NCBI GenBank assembly: GCA_001600175.1
Contig: BCJC01000003.1
Location: 682,001 to 746,000, forward strand
DNA length: 64,000 nucleotides
Source of the DNA: Erythrobasidium yunnanense
Taxonomy: Eukaryota > Basidiomycota > Cystobasidiomycetes > Erythrobasidiales > Erythrobasidiaceae
Direction of reading: 5' to 3'
In this document: piece after piece, positions 9,863 through 22,300 of the stretch
Numbering within the stretch: the first letter of the stretch is position 1
How the letters are laid out: each line of letters opens with the position of its first letter
The notes under the pieces: model-generated
The model's input: only the letters and a program-made list of their open reading frames with translations
The model's database searches: none
Told to the model about the DNA's origin: nothing
Position numbers and translations under genes: made by a program

Positions 9863-12800
9863 TTACGACGCTGCTAATGTATGAATAGTGACATTGTTCC
9901 CCACTCTTTCCGCAAAGAATGTAGCTTCTGCCGTCTTAGCCAAGTATGTGACATCGCGGAAGAAGACGTCCTCCAATTCTCGTCCAGCGGCTGCTGAAGC
10001 CATGGAACTGTTCGATTTCGCACGCTGCTTGATGGCTAGCGGAGGTATAGCCTCGATGCTGTAGTCGTATGAGCCACCTAGCTCGGCTGCACGTATACAG
10101 CTAGGCCCGAAGCCGACTATGCAGACGCTGGTCTTGCTGCGGGAAAGGACAATCTCCAGCCTTGTGAAGATTTCCAACCCTTGTGCTTGTCTGAAGACAA
10201 AGTTAGCACGAAAATCGAGCACAACTAGCCATCGCACGTACTCTAGAGCTGCTGTAGGGGACACATCTTGGGAAAGCCAAGAAATAGACTTCTTGATCAC
10301 AGACCGGCCATCACCATCCTGTCGGGACATGATGTCAGCACGGCGTACGCAAGTAAGTGGATCATACTCACGACTATGCCAGTAAGGGTTCTGCCTTTAC
10401 TGACGAAGAAGAGACCAGGTGGACCAGGATTTCTTGCTGTCGGATTCGACAACAGAGATACCGGCATCAAGAGAGGCAGAGGCTCCTCGATTGAGGTCGC
10501 ATGTGCATTCGTGAAAGCATCGCTTGGCAGGCGGCTCATTGCCGGGGTGGACGAGCGGGAGTATGGAGAGGCTGTATTCGAAAAGCCGTCTTGGCTGGGC
10601 ATCGGTGATGCAGAAAGCACAGAATCATAGGTCGGAGGAATGATATATGATGCAGATAGGACTGAAGCTGGTAGAGGTGGTAAATACTCCAGCTGCTGGA
10701 AAGTCGTGTATGGAATGACTGTCTGCGTTGCCGTCCCATCGATGGTAGCCAGAGACATGTCTCGCTGATCGCCATTCTGAGTATCGACAGACTCCGCAGC
10801 TGAAGTTGATGGAGCCATCGCGGACGATGTTGGCGCTTCCCTAGCCGCTGGTTCTGCCTGGTCCCCCTCAGCTCCTGGGGCGCCTTCATTTGCTTGGGCA
10901 TGCGCATTCAATGAAGCCTCTCGAGCTTGCCGATCGCGTTCCCTTCGAGCTGCGCGTCGCTCATTACGATGGATACCGACCTCGCGGACTCGGACTGTAG
11001 ATGGCTCAAGCGCAAAGATGGCCGAATCGTATATGAGGTAAAGATCAAGAAGGTCTTCACCTTGTAGCTGGAACTCGATACTATAGAAGGTCGATGTCAG
11101 CCATTGAAATTCGCGTGATACAGAAGGGTCTGCTCGCGTACGTTCTCGGCGTCTCTGGCAGCACGAACGTCCGATTAAGAGATAAAGACACGTTCTTCGA
11201 GCCCTGCGTACACAATTCAGCTCCAATGCCCACTTGACTTGAGGACGGAGGAATGGAGCTTACTGTGAACAGCTCGATCCGTTCTCCCTGTTCTCCGCAA
11301 AGTACAGCAAGGTATGTCCGCTTTTTAGTCTCGCTCGCCCTAATGAATCTGCTTCCTTTCGTCCGTGCAAGCTTGACGTATTCTAGTGTCCCAGCAGGCG
11401 CTGCTCCGCTACTATTGCCAAGTCCACTAGGCCGGTTCTTGCTGCTGTTCAGGCCAGACGCAACGCTTGTCACGTCTGTCTGAGTGAATGTGATAGTTGT
11501 TCCATCAGGGTTGGTACTTCCTTGAGCATCTGTTACTAGGTTGGCGAAAGGAGGAGAGTCTTCTTCCAAGTTCGTGTGTCGGGGCTTGAGAGGTACTTCC
11601 GGAGTTGATGGAAAAGCAGGTGCAGTCTGCTGAGATACAGATACAGTGGAAGATTGGGTGGCAGAAGAAGTCAGAGTATTGCTGCCTGTTTGCGGTATAG
11701 CAGGAGAGGCATTCGGGAAGGGAGAACTCGACGAGCCGGGAAGCGTAGTCGAAGACAGAAGGGGCGAAGAACCAGGGCCTCGCAAGCCTTCGAGAAGCGA
11801 CCAGCGCTTTCTATTCCTCTGTCTGCCATGTGGTCCACCGCTAGCACTACTTGCGCTTCTTTCCAGCCTTTGCGATGACGCAGTCGAAGCAGGTGTTCTA
11901 GGCGATTCTTCCATCGCTTCAGGCTCAGCGCTCAGCGCTTCTTGAAGCGAGAATGAGCGGGTCATGTGGGTGCCTTGACCTGTTGCTGCCGATTCTCCCG
12001 CATCGTCTGGCTGATTCCGGACAGTAGGGCTGCGAGGTTGCAATGACATACGCTTGGCTGCTCTAGATGTGGCCAGGGAGCTCGTGACTTCGGCCTCTGG
12101 CGATGTCATCGTTCGCAGTCTCGGACTGCGTTGGCCTGACCTGCCAGAATTCGCCCGAGATCTACTTTGTCCTCCTTCCACTCCAGAAGCTGATGTCTCG
12201 TTGACATTCAAGGACGATACGGCTGGTGATCTAGGAAGACTCGGTACTGATTCGCTGTTCGAGAAGGAAGCAGGCAGGAGTGCCGACAACGATGCCGCCA
12301 AGGAAGCTTGCGAGCCTGATCTCTTCGGTCTTGCCGATTTCGAAAGTCGGCGTGCCGACCGTTCTTCGCCCGAGCCGCCAGACTCGCTCGTACTGCTAGT
12401 AGCGGGCGCAGGTCCAGGTCCGTTCCTCATAAAATCCAACAGACCAAGAGTCGTTTCTCGTTCTTCCATGGCAGAAGGCAAGACGGGTGAGCGAGGAAGC
12501 ATCCTCGCTTTGTTCGCGTTCTCTCGCTTTCTTGTGTTGTCGTCTTTCTCCTTGTTGCTGCTCAGAGAATCGGCAGTCTTTGAGCGGACTAGACTCTTAC
12601 TCTCTTCTGGAGCAGGAGGGCCAGCTCTCAAGAAGTCCGCTAGCGAATTCATCTCTTCATGATTCGAAGTAGTCGTTGCAGATCTCGCCATTGGCCTTGT
12701 CGATCTAGCATTTTCCGTTGTAGTGGTCGGACTAGTAGGTCTACTACCGCCGTTGATGAAGCCGGTCGCTGAAGTAGATCTGGACATTTGGCCCTGCAGA

Positions 12801-15800
12801 GTAGGTGACATGTTTGACTCCCGCAATATTTCAGCAAGCGAAAGACGCCGTGTATTCAGACGCATGGCTTTCTGCCTTTGCGAAGCTGTTTCACTGCCTT
12901 CTCCACCATCCTGCTCTTGTTCCTGTTCCTGCTCTGCATCTTCAGTTCCAGGTTCTTCGTGTATAGCTATCGGACTTCGGGGCTGCATTCTGCTGAGGTT
13001 ACCAGAAGACGACCTGCTCATTGCTGAGAAGGTAACAGAAGTGGATCGATTGCGATTCTGCAGAGCAGAGCTACTTGGCGATGGTGAGTACTGGGGTTCA
13101 GAGAATTGGGAAGATGAAGAAATGACTGAGGAAGTAGGTGGGGATGATAGGAGACTTGAGAGCGCCGAGTCTACCGAGACGGACGTGGACATTGGAATAG
13201 TGTCATATGAAGTCGAAAGGCTGATACTGTCTTGTGGTATAGTTGGCCTTTCCTCCAGTATCTGAGACTCAGGAGCTTCAGGCGCATCTACCCATTCATA
13301 GCTCTCATCTTCTAGCGCTTGGAGGTTATTATAGCTCATTTCTCTCCGATAGACTTCTGGTAAGCCAGGTGTAGGAGGTATCTCGTCTCCTCCTATTCCA
13401 GACTCATACATCGTTATACTGGAACCTCTTCTACGCGATGTCATCAGACTTGAAGGGATCGCTGACGACGCAGACGGCAAAGGAGGAGAGGAAGATCCGG
13501 CTGCGAGGGCAGCGACTGTATGTGGAGTGACAGTAGCGGCTGAACCTCTTCTGCTCACTGAGCCCGGGGAGAAAGCGCCATTTACAGCAGAAGACGCAGA
13601 AGCGGAAGTACTGCCTCTTCTGAGGGTTTCTCGCGATTTATTGCCTCTTCGCAAAGCTCGAGGGGAAGAAGCGTGAAACTCCCTCGTACCAGCCGAAGGT
13701 GAAGTGTGCGGAGAAGGAATAGGTGAGGACCGTATACTCGGTGGACGAGAAGGATTGGAACGAGATGTATCTGCTGTAGAAGGGCGGGAAGAGCGCCGAT
13801 AGCGAGGTGTTGGCGGACCAGAAGAGGTTGCGGAGGATCGGCGGCGGGCGTATTGTTGAGAGGCAGGGTTGGAAGCGTCTTCAGGGAAGACATAAGCGGG
13901 AGGAGAAGACAGCAGAGGCGTCTTGACACGCTCTTGATATTGTCTATAGCCCAGCGAAGACGACGATAAAGGAAGAGGCGGTGGAATTGGGGAAGCTCTA
14001 CCTTTGCCTTTCAGCGATTCCTTCATCTTCGTCCTCCCTTGCGAGTCTTTCAGATGCTGCGGCGGAATGACGGGTACAGGTGGGCCTTCTTTATCATCTA
14101 TCTCCTTGATTTTCTTCTCTATCAATTTCCGGAGACTGTCTAGTGCGTATACGCGCACATGATCGTTCCTCCCAGCTACTGCTAGTAAGACATTACTCCT
14201 CTCACTCAGCACTACGAGCTGCTTGAATCTCGTCTTCTTGATCAATGAAATAGGTTTACGCGTCTTCACATCTTCTGCATTTGCAGCTGAAGAGTGATCG
14301 AGCATATTCGATGTGGAAGTGGAGGAAGAAGTAGAAGCAGAAGCGAATCTTTCGAACAGTCCCCCCTTTGAAGACTTATTGCCTGCCCGATTGAGGGGCA
14401 AGAAATCCAAGCCGAACGTCGTACCTATAAGCAGGTATTTCCCATCTAGAACAGCGCCACACAGAGGCTGGCCATAGCGACCTAGACTTAGATTCGGCGA
14501 CAGAGCAAGGAGGTGTAGTCCGATAGCTTCGAGGGATGGCGTGGCGATTCCTTGTGTATTATCGGCATCGCTGACGTCTTTGTTGAAGTTGAAAGGAATA
14601 GAAGGACTGCCTTGTGTGCCGCATTGAGAAGCGGAGCTAGCTGATCGTCCGTGTCCTTGCAACTCGGAGGCGCCAGCAGGACTCGATAAGTTGCCTCTGA
14701 ACCGCCCACTCCTGCTTAGCACCAGATCAGGAGAGAGTGTCGACGAAGCAGTGGAAGAAGAGCTAGGGAGGTTGTTCATGCTTGCTGAAACAGAGATAGA
14801 AGAAAAGACACCATCATGTGCCGAAGGAGCTAGTGCTGTGGAAAGTCTGTTCCGATTCCTGCTGCTGCCGCTGCCTTCGGCGTGAGAGAAAAGGTTTGTA
14901 GGGAGACTGGGCGATGGGGCGATGGTAGAGTGCCTAGGAGGGCGATTGCTAGCGCTATTGTTGCCATTTGAGACGGAAGACGTGGGAGGAGAAATCGCCG
15001 ACCTGGTACCCTCTTGCCGCGAAGAAGCTGTAGAAGCGTTGTTAGCACTTGTATTATGTGGGTAAGTCCCGATGCTGCTACGGGACCGCGCAGGGTAGTT
15101 GAGCTGTCTATGCGGCGGTTGAGTGTCCGAAGATGAGGGAGTAGGCGGCGTCCTGCTATTTGACAGCGAGGAAGAGGGTGGCAGGGTGCTTGATGTGTTC
15201 GAGGGAGAGGAACGGCCATTGAAGGACGACGAGCGGTTCAATAAGGTAGACAAGAACCCTCGCCTTGGCTCGCGCTGCGGTGACTTTTACAGCATGTTCG
15301 TCAGTACCTGCTCCCTTGTTGACAGCAAAGACAGCTCACGCTCGCACTTGCTCTACTTCCCGCTGCAGTATTCGAGATACCCAGTCCCTCACCATATCTC
15401 GAAAACAATCCCGTAGCGGTAGTTTCAAACGTGCCTTCTCCTTCCGCCATATCCAGATTCGCAACATCCAGATTTGTTGCGCTCGTCTCTGATGTATTTC
15501 GCGTATGTCTGCGTTGTTGCTGGGAAATAGGGCTCGCTGGTATGGCTCCCGTGTTCACTGCGGCGACGGAGGAGTGTGATAGACTGCTACTACTTCGCAT
15601 CGAGCTAGTAGAGGGTAGACTGTCAGATTGTATTGAGGATGCAGTATAGTGACTGCTTATCCCCGGCTCGTGCCCGGTCGAAGGGAGTAATCTTTGCGAT
15701 GAATGCGATAAAGCAGATGACAGTGCAGTGTGGATAGATGTAGACGAAGGTAGGGACGTATAGTTCTGCATTGTCGTGAGATGAGCTGGATCCGCCGTGT

Positions 15801-16113
15801 ACGAGGGCCGTGCATTGTCATCATGAGGACTTCTGGGATAATGCAGTGATGAGGACGATGTCTCTGATGTCGCGGTGGTGTTCACGCTGTCTCTGCGGGT
15901 ATCGTGATCATCATTGTTGTTCATCCTGCCGGATCCAGAAGCCGAGCTGATGCCTGTATCTGCAGACGAGGATGCGGCGCTATTGATGCTGTCGCGCTGG
16001 TTCTGACTACCGTTACTTGGGCCAGATACAGTCGACATTGTCGTGCTTTCGCGGGACCTGCTTATGTCGCTACCGGCGTCCTGCTGGATCCCAGTTTCTT
16101 CGAGCATGGCCAT
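9863..16113 (-). CDS. Very large CNH-domain protein with long disordered insertions
   Basis: Five exons read leftward: 15340-16113, then from 15283 to about 11130, a third ending near 10372, and two more split by a 51-nt intron (10191-10241). The product is about 1900 residues. The N-terminal 400 residues are Ser/Thr/Asn-rich. CNH-like strands start with LCGAVLDGKYLLIGTTFGLD and LVVLSERSNVLLAVAGRN, break for about 900 residues of Ser/Pro-rich disorder, resume with LAVLCGEQGERIELF and DLLDLYLIYDSAIFALE, break again, and finish with TSVCIVGFGPSCIRAAELGG and EATFFAERVGNNVTIHTLA, a typical CNH end. CNH domains bind small GTPases or scaffold MAP-kinase and vacuolar tethering factors. No kinase or RhoGEF domain is visible. 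The start is either ATG 16113 or 16107. Confidence 0.75.
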
Positions 16114-17357
16114 CGCCGATGTAGATGGTGCTGTATCTTGCAGGATGTCGTCGCTGTTGGCTGTTCGGCCTTTGAGGTCGTCGGTACACCCTCCTTCCTA
16201 TTCCATCGTAGGTCGCTTCTGCTCTGACTTCGCACTTCTCTTTGATGAATCAACCACCTTTCTCCCTTTCTATTTGGTCGCAATACGGCGTGACGCTCGG
16301 TTCTCCTCCTCGTGGCCTCCCGCAGCAGATCTCAGCCCAAAGCTCAGATCAGCCTGGTGGACCGTGCGCGTGCTTTACGGGCTATCGCTGTCAACGCAGC
16401 TTGACTTCTGGACGACTTCTTGCAGTTTGTGGATGCGTAGCTGTATGTGGATGTAGCGAGTGTGGATGACTGACAACTGCCTCAAAGTGACTGCTTGATG
16501 CGAGACAGAAGGACCAAGATGCAACCAAGCACCAACAAATGACCGACTAGGCAGGTTAGGCAGCTACCCTATCGAATGACGAGTCTTCAAAAATGGATTG
16601 ATTGGGGATACTCAGTATGCGATCAGACTTGAACTGTCGCGGTTTCAGCTCTTCATGAACCGCACACTGGCAGCCAGACGATGCAAGACCCGAGACTGGG
16701 CATCTTGCATTCTCATGACATTCAGCATGCGGTCTTCAGTCCGATATCTCGGCCTCCGTGATGCCGGAGTGACGTCGCTTTCTTCCAAACTCCACCTCTA
16801 ATCCTCCACTTCCGTGACAGTGGAAGAAGTAGTCAAGAGGCGCTAAGATTAGCGTGTGTGACGTTTGCAATCTTCCAACTTCTACGACGCTAGCGCTGGC
16901 TATGTCGACTATAAAATTCCAAGCCCGTTCTGCTTCTTCCCTCTCTTTTCCTGCATTATTTCCCTTACAACATCTAACATCTATAACTTTCACACATCAT
17001 ATATACCCTCTACTCTTACATTCTGATCTCCTTTCTATTCCATTATCGATCCATAACTAATCAAGCTTTCAAGCAGCACCCATCTTGCAGTGATGGCCGT
17101 TTCGCAACCGTCATGTATACATGGTCAAGCACTCGCTATGCCGAATGTGCCTATGTCCAAATCCCAGTAGCTACCACCACCTTCCAGGTAGGCTTGTTCG
17201 GTATTGATCTCAGTCGTCGTTTCTCGCAGCTGAATCTTGGTTAAGCCACATTACGACAATCTTCGACCTGTATCCACCGGCATCGACTTCGCGTGTCTTT
17301 GGTCAATGAGACTCTCACCAGCCTGCGCGCTTGTAACTTCTGTTCTAATCTGCTAGC
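16114..17357. other. Intergenic region with plus-strand promoter
   Basis: A gap of 1.2 kb. A TATA box (TATAAAAT, 16910-16917) is followed by a pyrimidine-rich stretch and the first ATG at about 17092, which opens a 25-codon frame. These may be the promoter and leader of the following gene. I could not join any upstream frame to the next gene in phase. Confidence 0.45.
16910..16917 (+). promoter_or_regulatory. TATA box
   Basis: TATAAAAT on the plus strand, followed by a CT-rich tract of more than 80 bp as is usual at fungal start sites. It most likely drives the zinc-finger-like gene downstream. Confidence 0.5.
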
Positions 17358-17916
17358 ATGTGGATAGTGTTCAAATGCCCCAACAAAGGGTGCCAAAAGG
17401 CCTTCTTTCGTAAGGGAGAGCTAACGAAGTACGCCAAGACGTTGCTACACAAGGGCATCACGGATGCACAGAAAAAGCTCTTTGTCGATGTAGTACCCAC
17501 GCTTCACGTCAATCCGCCAAAGCGTGAGTGATTCCTATTTGTCTGTGGGCAATCGGGTGGGTTGCTGACAAGGTTTTACAGCTTTTCCGTGCGATTACGA
17601 TGGCGGCACCAAAGGCTGCGCCTGTGGCCTCTCTGAAGAGGACGCGCTCCTCGCCCAGCCCCAGCGGCCTGCAGCCCTGCGATGCCTTGGCGCAACGCGG
17701 CCGCACGAACCAGCCTGGCTCTACTTGCACCGATTGCGGCACAGCAAGACCGTGCAGAAGTTCGCGGGCCGAGCAAACGACAAGGAGAAGCAGATACTCG
17801 AAGATCCTGAAGATGATTCTAAAGCTATCAAAGAGTCGCACATAGCTCGAATCAAGGACCTGAAGGCCAAATTGGACAAATCGGCGCAGCTGAGAATGTG
17901 CTTCGAGTCTCAGTAA
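17358..17916 (+). CDS. Small zinc-finger-like protein, unknown function
   Basis: Two exons (17358-17523, 17582-17916) with a GTGAGT donor and TTTTACAG acceptor give 166 residues. The N-terminus FKCPNKGCQKAFFRKGELTK resembles a C2H2 finger (Cys-x4-Cys, then the FxRxxxL core), but the first zinc histidine is replaced by tyrosine (TKYAKTLLH). After the intron comes FPCDYDGGTKGCACG, another Cys cluster. The C-terminal 70 residues are charged and helical. I infer a degenerate nucleic-acid-binding protein. The true start could lie in an upstream exon, because the promoter is about 440 bp away. Confidence 0.55.
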
Positions 17917-18413
17917 ACCTAATCACCGGCTCCCACTTTACATCAGCACTACCATCACATACTCAACAATAGTCAGTGCGGTTAGCAGCACAGCAGCTGT
18001 CGTTGCAGCTACCAAAGACATCGACGAGAAAGGATGGTGACCTCCTGTCGAGATGGTCACAGCTATCCTCGTTTCCTCGGCTGACTGCTAAAATAAGTCA
18101 TTCCCGCGATAAACAGTACATATCAGAACCGGTACTCCACTTAAAAAAGACACGATGATAAACATGAGAGCACTGGACGACCAGGTGATTGAGCGCCCAT
18201 CCGCCGGTGTCTCAGATTTTCCTCTTCGTTGATGATCTTCAAACAATGCAGCTGGCAGTACGAGAAGAATCGAGGTCACCTTTGCCTCGCTAGGAGGCGT
18301 ACAACATCGCTTCATAGCACCTTCCTTTCAATTCGGTGGACCCTTCAATCCGCAGAAGAGATTGCAGCTATAGCAGATGCATTCGAAGACCCTTCAAAGA
18401 TGTGCCTCAGCCT
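17917..18413. other. Unresolved region, possible upstream exon
   Basis: A plus-strand frame around 18250-18360 reads like coding sequence (RIEVTFASLGGVQHRF, then FQFGGPFNPQKR) and could be an upstream exon of the next gene. I could not join it in phase. Confidence 0.3.
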
Positions 18414-19351
18414 ATGTCGAGCAGCAGCGAGAGCTCTAAAGGATGGAGAGGCTTCGGCAATAGACTCTTCCGAAATGCTTCGAGCTCGGTGCTCGCCAGC
18501 TTGGTGAGCCAAATTGTGGGGGTCAACCCTCGATTTCTATCAAGCAGAGACCTCGTCGCCCAAGTCAGGAGGAGTCAGCCAAGACATCCAGGCAGAGCCA
18601 GAGGGGCAAGCGAATGACTCCACCGCGAGCGAAGAACCTCTGTCAGGCTTATTGGTGGGTGCGCTCGCTCAATTGTCTGGATCTGCAAGCTGACATTCCT
18701 ACCATTACCTCGTCTCCTGCTGGTACAGCCAACAAGAAAGGCAAGACGACGGACACCAAAGAAAATATGCCTCTACCCGCCGAATGGCCTGGCTGGACTC
18801 CCATTGACTGTGCAGAAGATGACAGTCAACTGCAAGAAGGATGAGACTCAACGTTACGATAAGCCACGCTGTCATCCAACTCGAGATCGCTGGCTGACTA
18901 GCTGACTCTTGACAAGTGTGGCTTTTTCAGGTACTTGAAGCACGGACGGCTGCCTTCCTACACATCTGTCTTACAATGAAGCATGACTCTGCTGGGAAGA
19001 CAGGCGAAAGATCCAGATCTGCGCCGATCATCTTTTCTATGCGAACTACGTTCGAACAGCAGCCCAATCAATCTGAGCCGGTAGAGAGCAGCATTTTCTT
19101 GCACAACGAGGGAAGTGACATTCGAGATGGAATGTGTGAATCGCTCCTTCGTACAGTAAGCGCGTCCGTTTGATGCAGATGGACCGCATTGTGTCGTAGA
19201 GTGGTTAAAGAGCAGCTGATGATGCCGTCAGATAAATTCGTCGCCTGAATACGTGTACTCTCAATTCACCGTTGAGCACTGGCTTCTGCACAGCAATACA
19301 TCCATGATTAGCGACTTTGACAGCTTGCCTCAGCTCGCCAAGGTCTCCTAA
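18414..19351 (+). CDS. Unresolved multi-exon gene, unknown function
   Basis: Several consecutive open segments look coding but the exon order is not secure. One reads MSSSSESSKGWRGFGNRLF and can be spliced at GTGAGC (about 18505) into TSSPKSGGVSQDIQAEPEG and then, across a GTGGGT intron, into a Lys/Arg-rich segment. The last two segments are firmer: an exon from about 18932 ending CESLLRT at a GTAAGC donor joins in phase 0 to INSSPEYVYSQFTVEHWLL, ending SDFDSLPQLAKVS before a stop at 19349-19351. No domain is recognised. The gene ends only 20 bp before the start of the gelsolin-like gene, so an alternative is that it is the 5' part of that transcript. Confidence 0.35.
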
Positions 19352-19371
19352 ATATTGACTGACTTTCAGTG

Positions 19372-22300
19372 ATGGCTAACGATATCAACGCAGAAGAATG
19401 TAGATGATAATAGCATACATCTACTTGCGAAGTCTCCGCTGAGCCCATCATATTTCAGCTACGTCCACCTCGAGCTCGGCATTCGCAAAGGCCCAAGAAC
19501 TCCAAGGTCAGGCTGCGAGGGAACAATCTGAAGCAGAGAGATTAAGAGAGGTACGCATAGCGCGCTGCTATATCTTCGGCCATTTAGGTCAAGTTGAGCA
19601 CTCATTGACGATGTGGTCATCATCCGCAGGAGGTGCTCGCGACCCGCAAAGCAAGACAGAGTCGCATCGCATCAAGAGGAGGGAGTATATCATCAATGAG
19701 CGGAGTAGCCGAGACTGCTGCTACGCCGTCAGAATTGACGACGACAACGACTACGTTTCAACCCCGCAACACCTCGTTCCCCGTCTCGAAAGGCAGCACT
19801 GACAGCTCGAATGGATCAAGCAAACCTACTTCGTTAGCGCACTTCATAGGCGGGAGCAGAGCGATCAATGGACCTATATTGAACAAGCAAAGGCCACACC
19901 TTCTGGACGGCGCAGGATTGGAAACGGATGATCTTAGTAAACCGACAGAGACGTTCATGAGTAAGATGATGAAGCATGGTGAAGGTTTAGCAAGCGAAGG
20001 GGGCCCTGGAGGTTATGCGAGGAAAGGACAGGGAGTAGGCCTGCCGGGAATGGTCAGGCCGGCCTCTACAGCGACAACTTCGCAGAAGAAGGAAGAGGAA
20101 GAAGATAATCCGCCTCTTACACACCCAAATGCGCTGGAGAAACCGAAAGAAATAGTGCTTCCTAGCCGATCACCTACTATTCCGACATCCTTTTCAGCAG
20201 CATCAGCTACTTTGGCATCACCTTCTACGATAGATGTAGCAAAGGCTGCCACTCCAAACTCTGCGCCTCTCGTTGCGCCCAAGCCGGTAAAGCCAATCAA
20301 TGCATCCGCCATCGCCGCAGCAACCATATCCAGCTCTTCCCTCTCAAAGCCCGACTACACATCCTCATCCTCATCATTGTCCTCAGCGAACAACGCATCA
20401 AGCACGCCCTCCTTAACGCGTCTAAAAGGGTCGAACCTCGTGAAAGAACGCCTGAAATGGGGTGAAGAACGTGCTTCTTCAGCGTCTTCATCGCCTACTT
20501 CTTCTCCTGTACCGGCCTCCTCGAGAATATTCGGAGCAGCGACGAGTCCTGCAGCTTCTCCGAACTTGGCTGCGAAGGAATCCTTTGCAGGCAGCAACAC
20601 TGGAGCTTCCAGTACGCCTATCACTTCATATAACAAACCAGCTGTGTCCTTGTATACTTTGACAACGCATACGAGCGTCTCCACTCCAGCATCTACGCCC
20701 AAAGCGGCCAAGAGATCAAGCGTGCTGGACCGATACAACCCACCTGCGAGCTCTGGAGACAGTGTTACAGGGACGTATAAAGCAAGCTATGGAGTCAGCC
20801 CTGCTGCTTCTCCGAAGATCGGCAGTACCAGTAATGCTAGTAGAGCGTCTGAAAGGAAGCCTAGTCCACCTGCTCCTTCTCCCGCAGTTCAGGCGCAGAC
20901 AAACAGTGATGGTGTTGAGGAAGTGGGAGATGGAATCGCTGCCTTGTCGCTCAATAAAGATACATCGGATGACGAGGGAGGACCTGTACGGCGCCGCAAT
21001 GCAGGCTTCGCAGACAATGACGACGAATTCGCAATACCAACACGACACCGACAAAGCTCCGGCGATGACGAGAAGAAGCAGAGTACGAATGACTACAAGG
21101 CATCATACGGAGTTGGCACGCCAAGCCGGCAGACCAGCTCTGTCCCTTCTCTGAAAGTCGATACAGATTCTCCCGAGCCGGCACTGAAAGACTATAAATC
21201 GTCATACGGCGTCAAGAGCACAAGTCTTACAAGTCCTGCCTCACACAGTAGTGCAACTTTCGATAAGCCATCCACATCCCCGTCGACTCAGCAGAAGTCA
21301 GCCAGTATTCCTTCTCCGTCAGCTTCGACGGAAAGCGACAGAGAATTGCCTGTGAAATCTAGTTCGAGTGACTATAAATCATCATACGGCGTACCTATCG
21401 CAAGGACTGCATCTCCGCTCGCATTAGCGAGTGTCACGAAGGATGTCGAGGAAGATTCAGATACGGCCAACAGCGGATCCGCTACAGATTACAAGAGCTC
21501 GTATGGAGTAGGCGCATCGAAGTCATCGTACGGCAGCGGTAGCAGTGCGACAGGCTTTCCACGACCTTTTTCAGCAGCTTCGAATGGTAGCTCGAAATTG
21601 GCAGGCTCTTTCTCCCCCATCTCACCTATCTCACCTAAGCCTTCCCTAAATCTACCTATCTCCGTCTCGCCTCAGCCTTATCAGAAACCAGCTTCTCCGT
21701 CACCTACTTCACCACGCTCTTTCCAGCCTTCCGCTTCTTCATATCCCGTGTCTCTAGGTCTTGCTCCGACACATAACAAGCCTACATCCCTAGCACACTT
21801 CATCGGAGGCAAACAGAGTGTTACCGGACCTATTCTTAACAAAGTAAGACCGGAGCAAATGGATGGATCAGGTTTAGAAGTCTACATGGGCGAACAAGAT
21901 GGGAAAGGCTTGAAGACGTTCTTAGGCGATGCAAATCTGTTGAGAGAGACAAAAGCAAGGAAGGAAGGAGGTGCCGTGGCACTGCCTGGAATGGCGAAAG
22001 CTCCTCTGAAAGGGTCGATGCCGAAGAGACCTACGAATACGAATTGGGGAAAAGACTCTACGATGACGCAAGAAGCTGCGACCCAACAAGTTGGAGTGGC
22101 TATGCCTGGAATGGTTAGATCACCCTCCCCTCCTGCTCAGCGACACCAGAAGATGCAGAGTCCAGTACTTTCGCCAGCGACGCAGAGCGGGCGAAGCACA
22201 CCTGCCGCATCACTGCCTCTGCCTGGTCAAGCGTCGCCAAAACTCCCTCTGCCAGGCCAAGATCTGCCCGAGGCAGAGACGCAGCCGCAGCAAGACAATA

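Noticed and set aside
12054-13265. Two long plus-strand open frames
   Set aside because: They are antisense to the Ser/Pro-rich part of the CNH gene and show only its mirrored composition.
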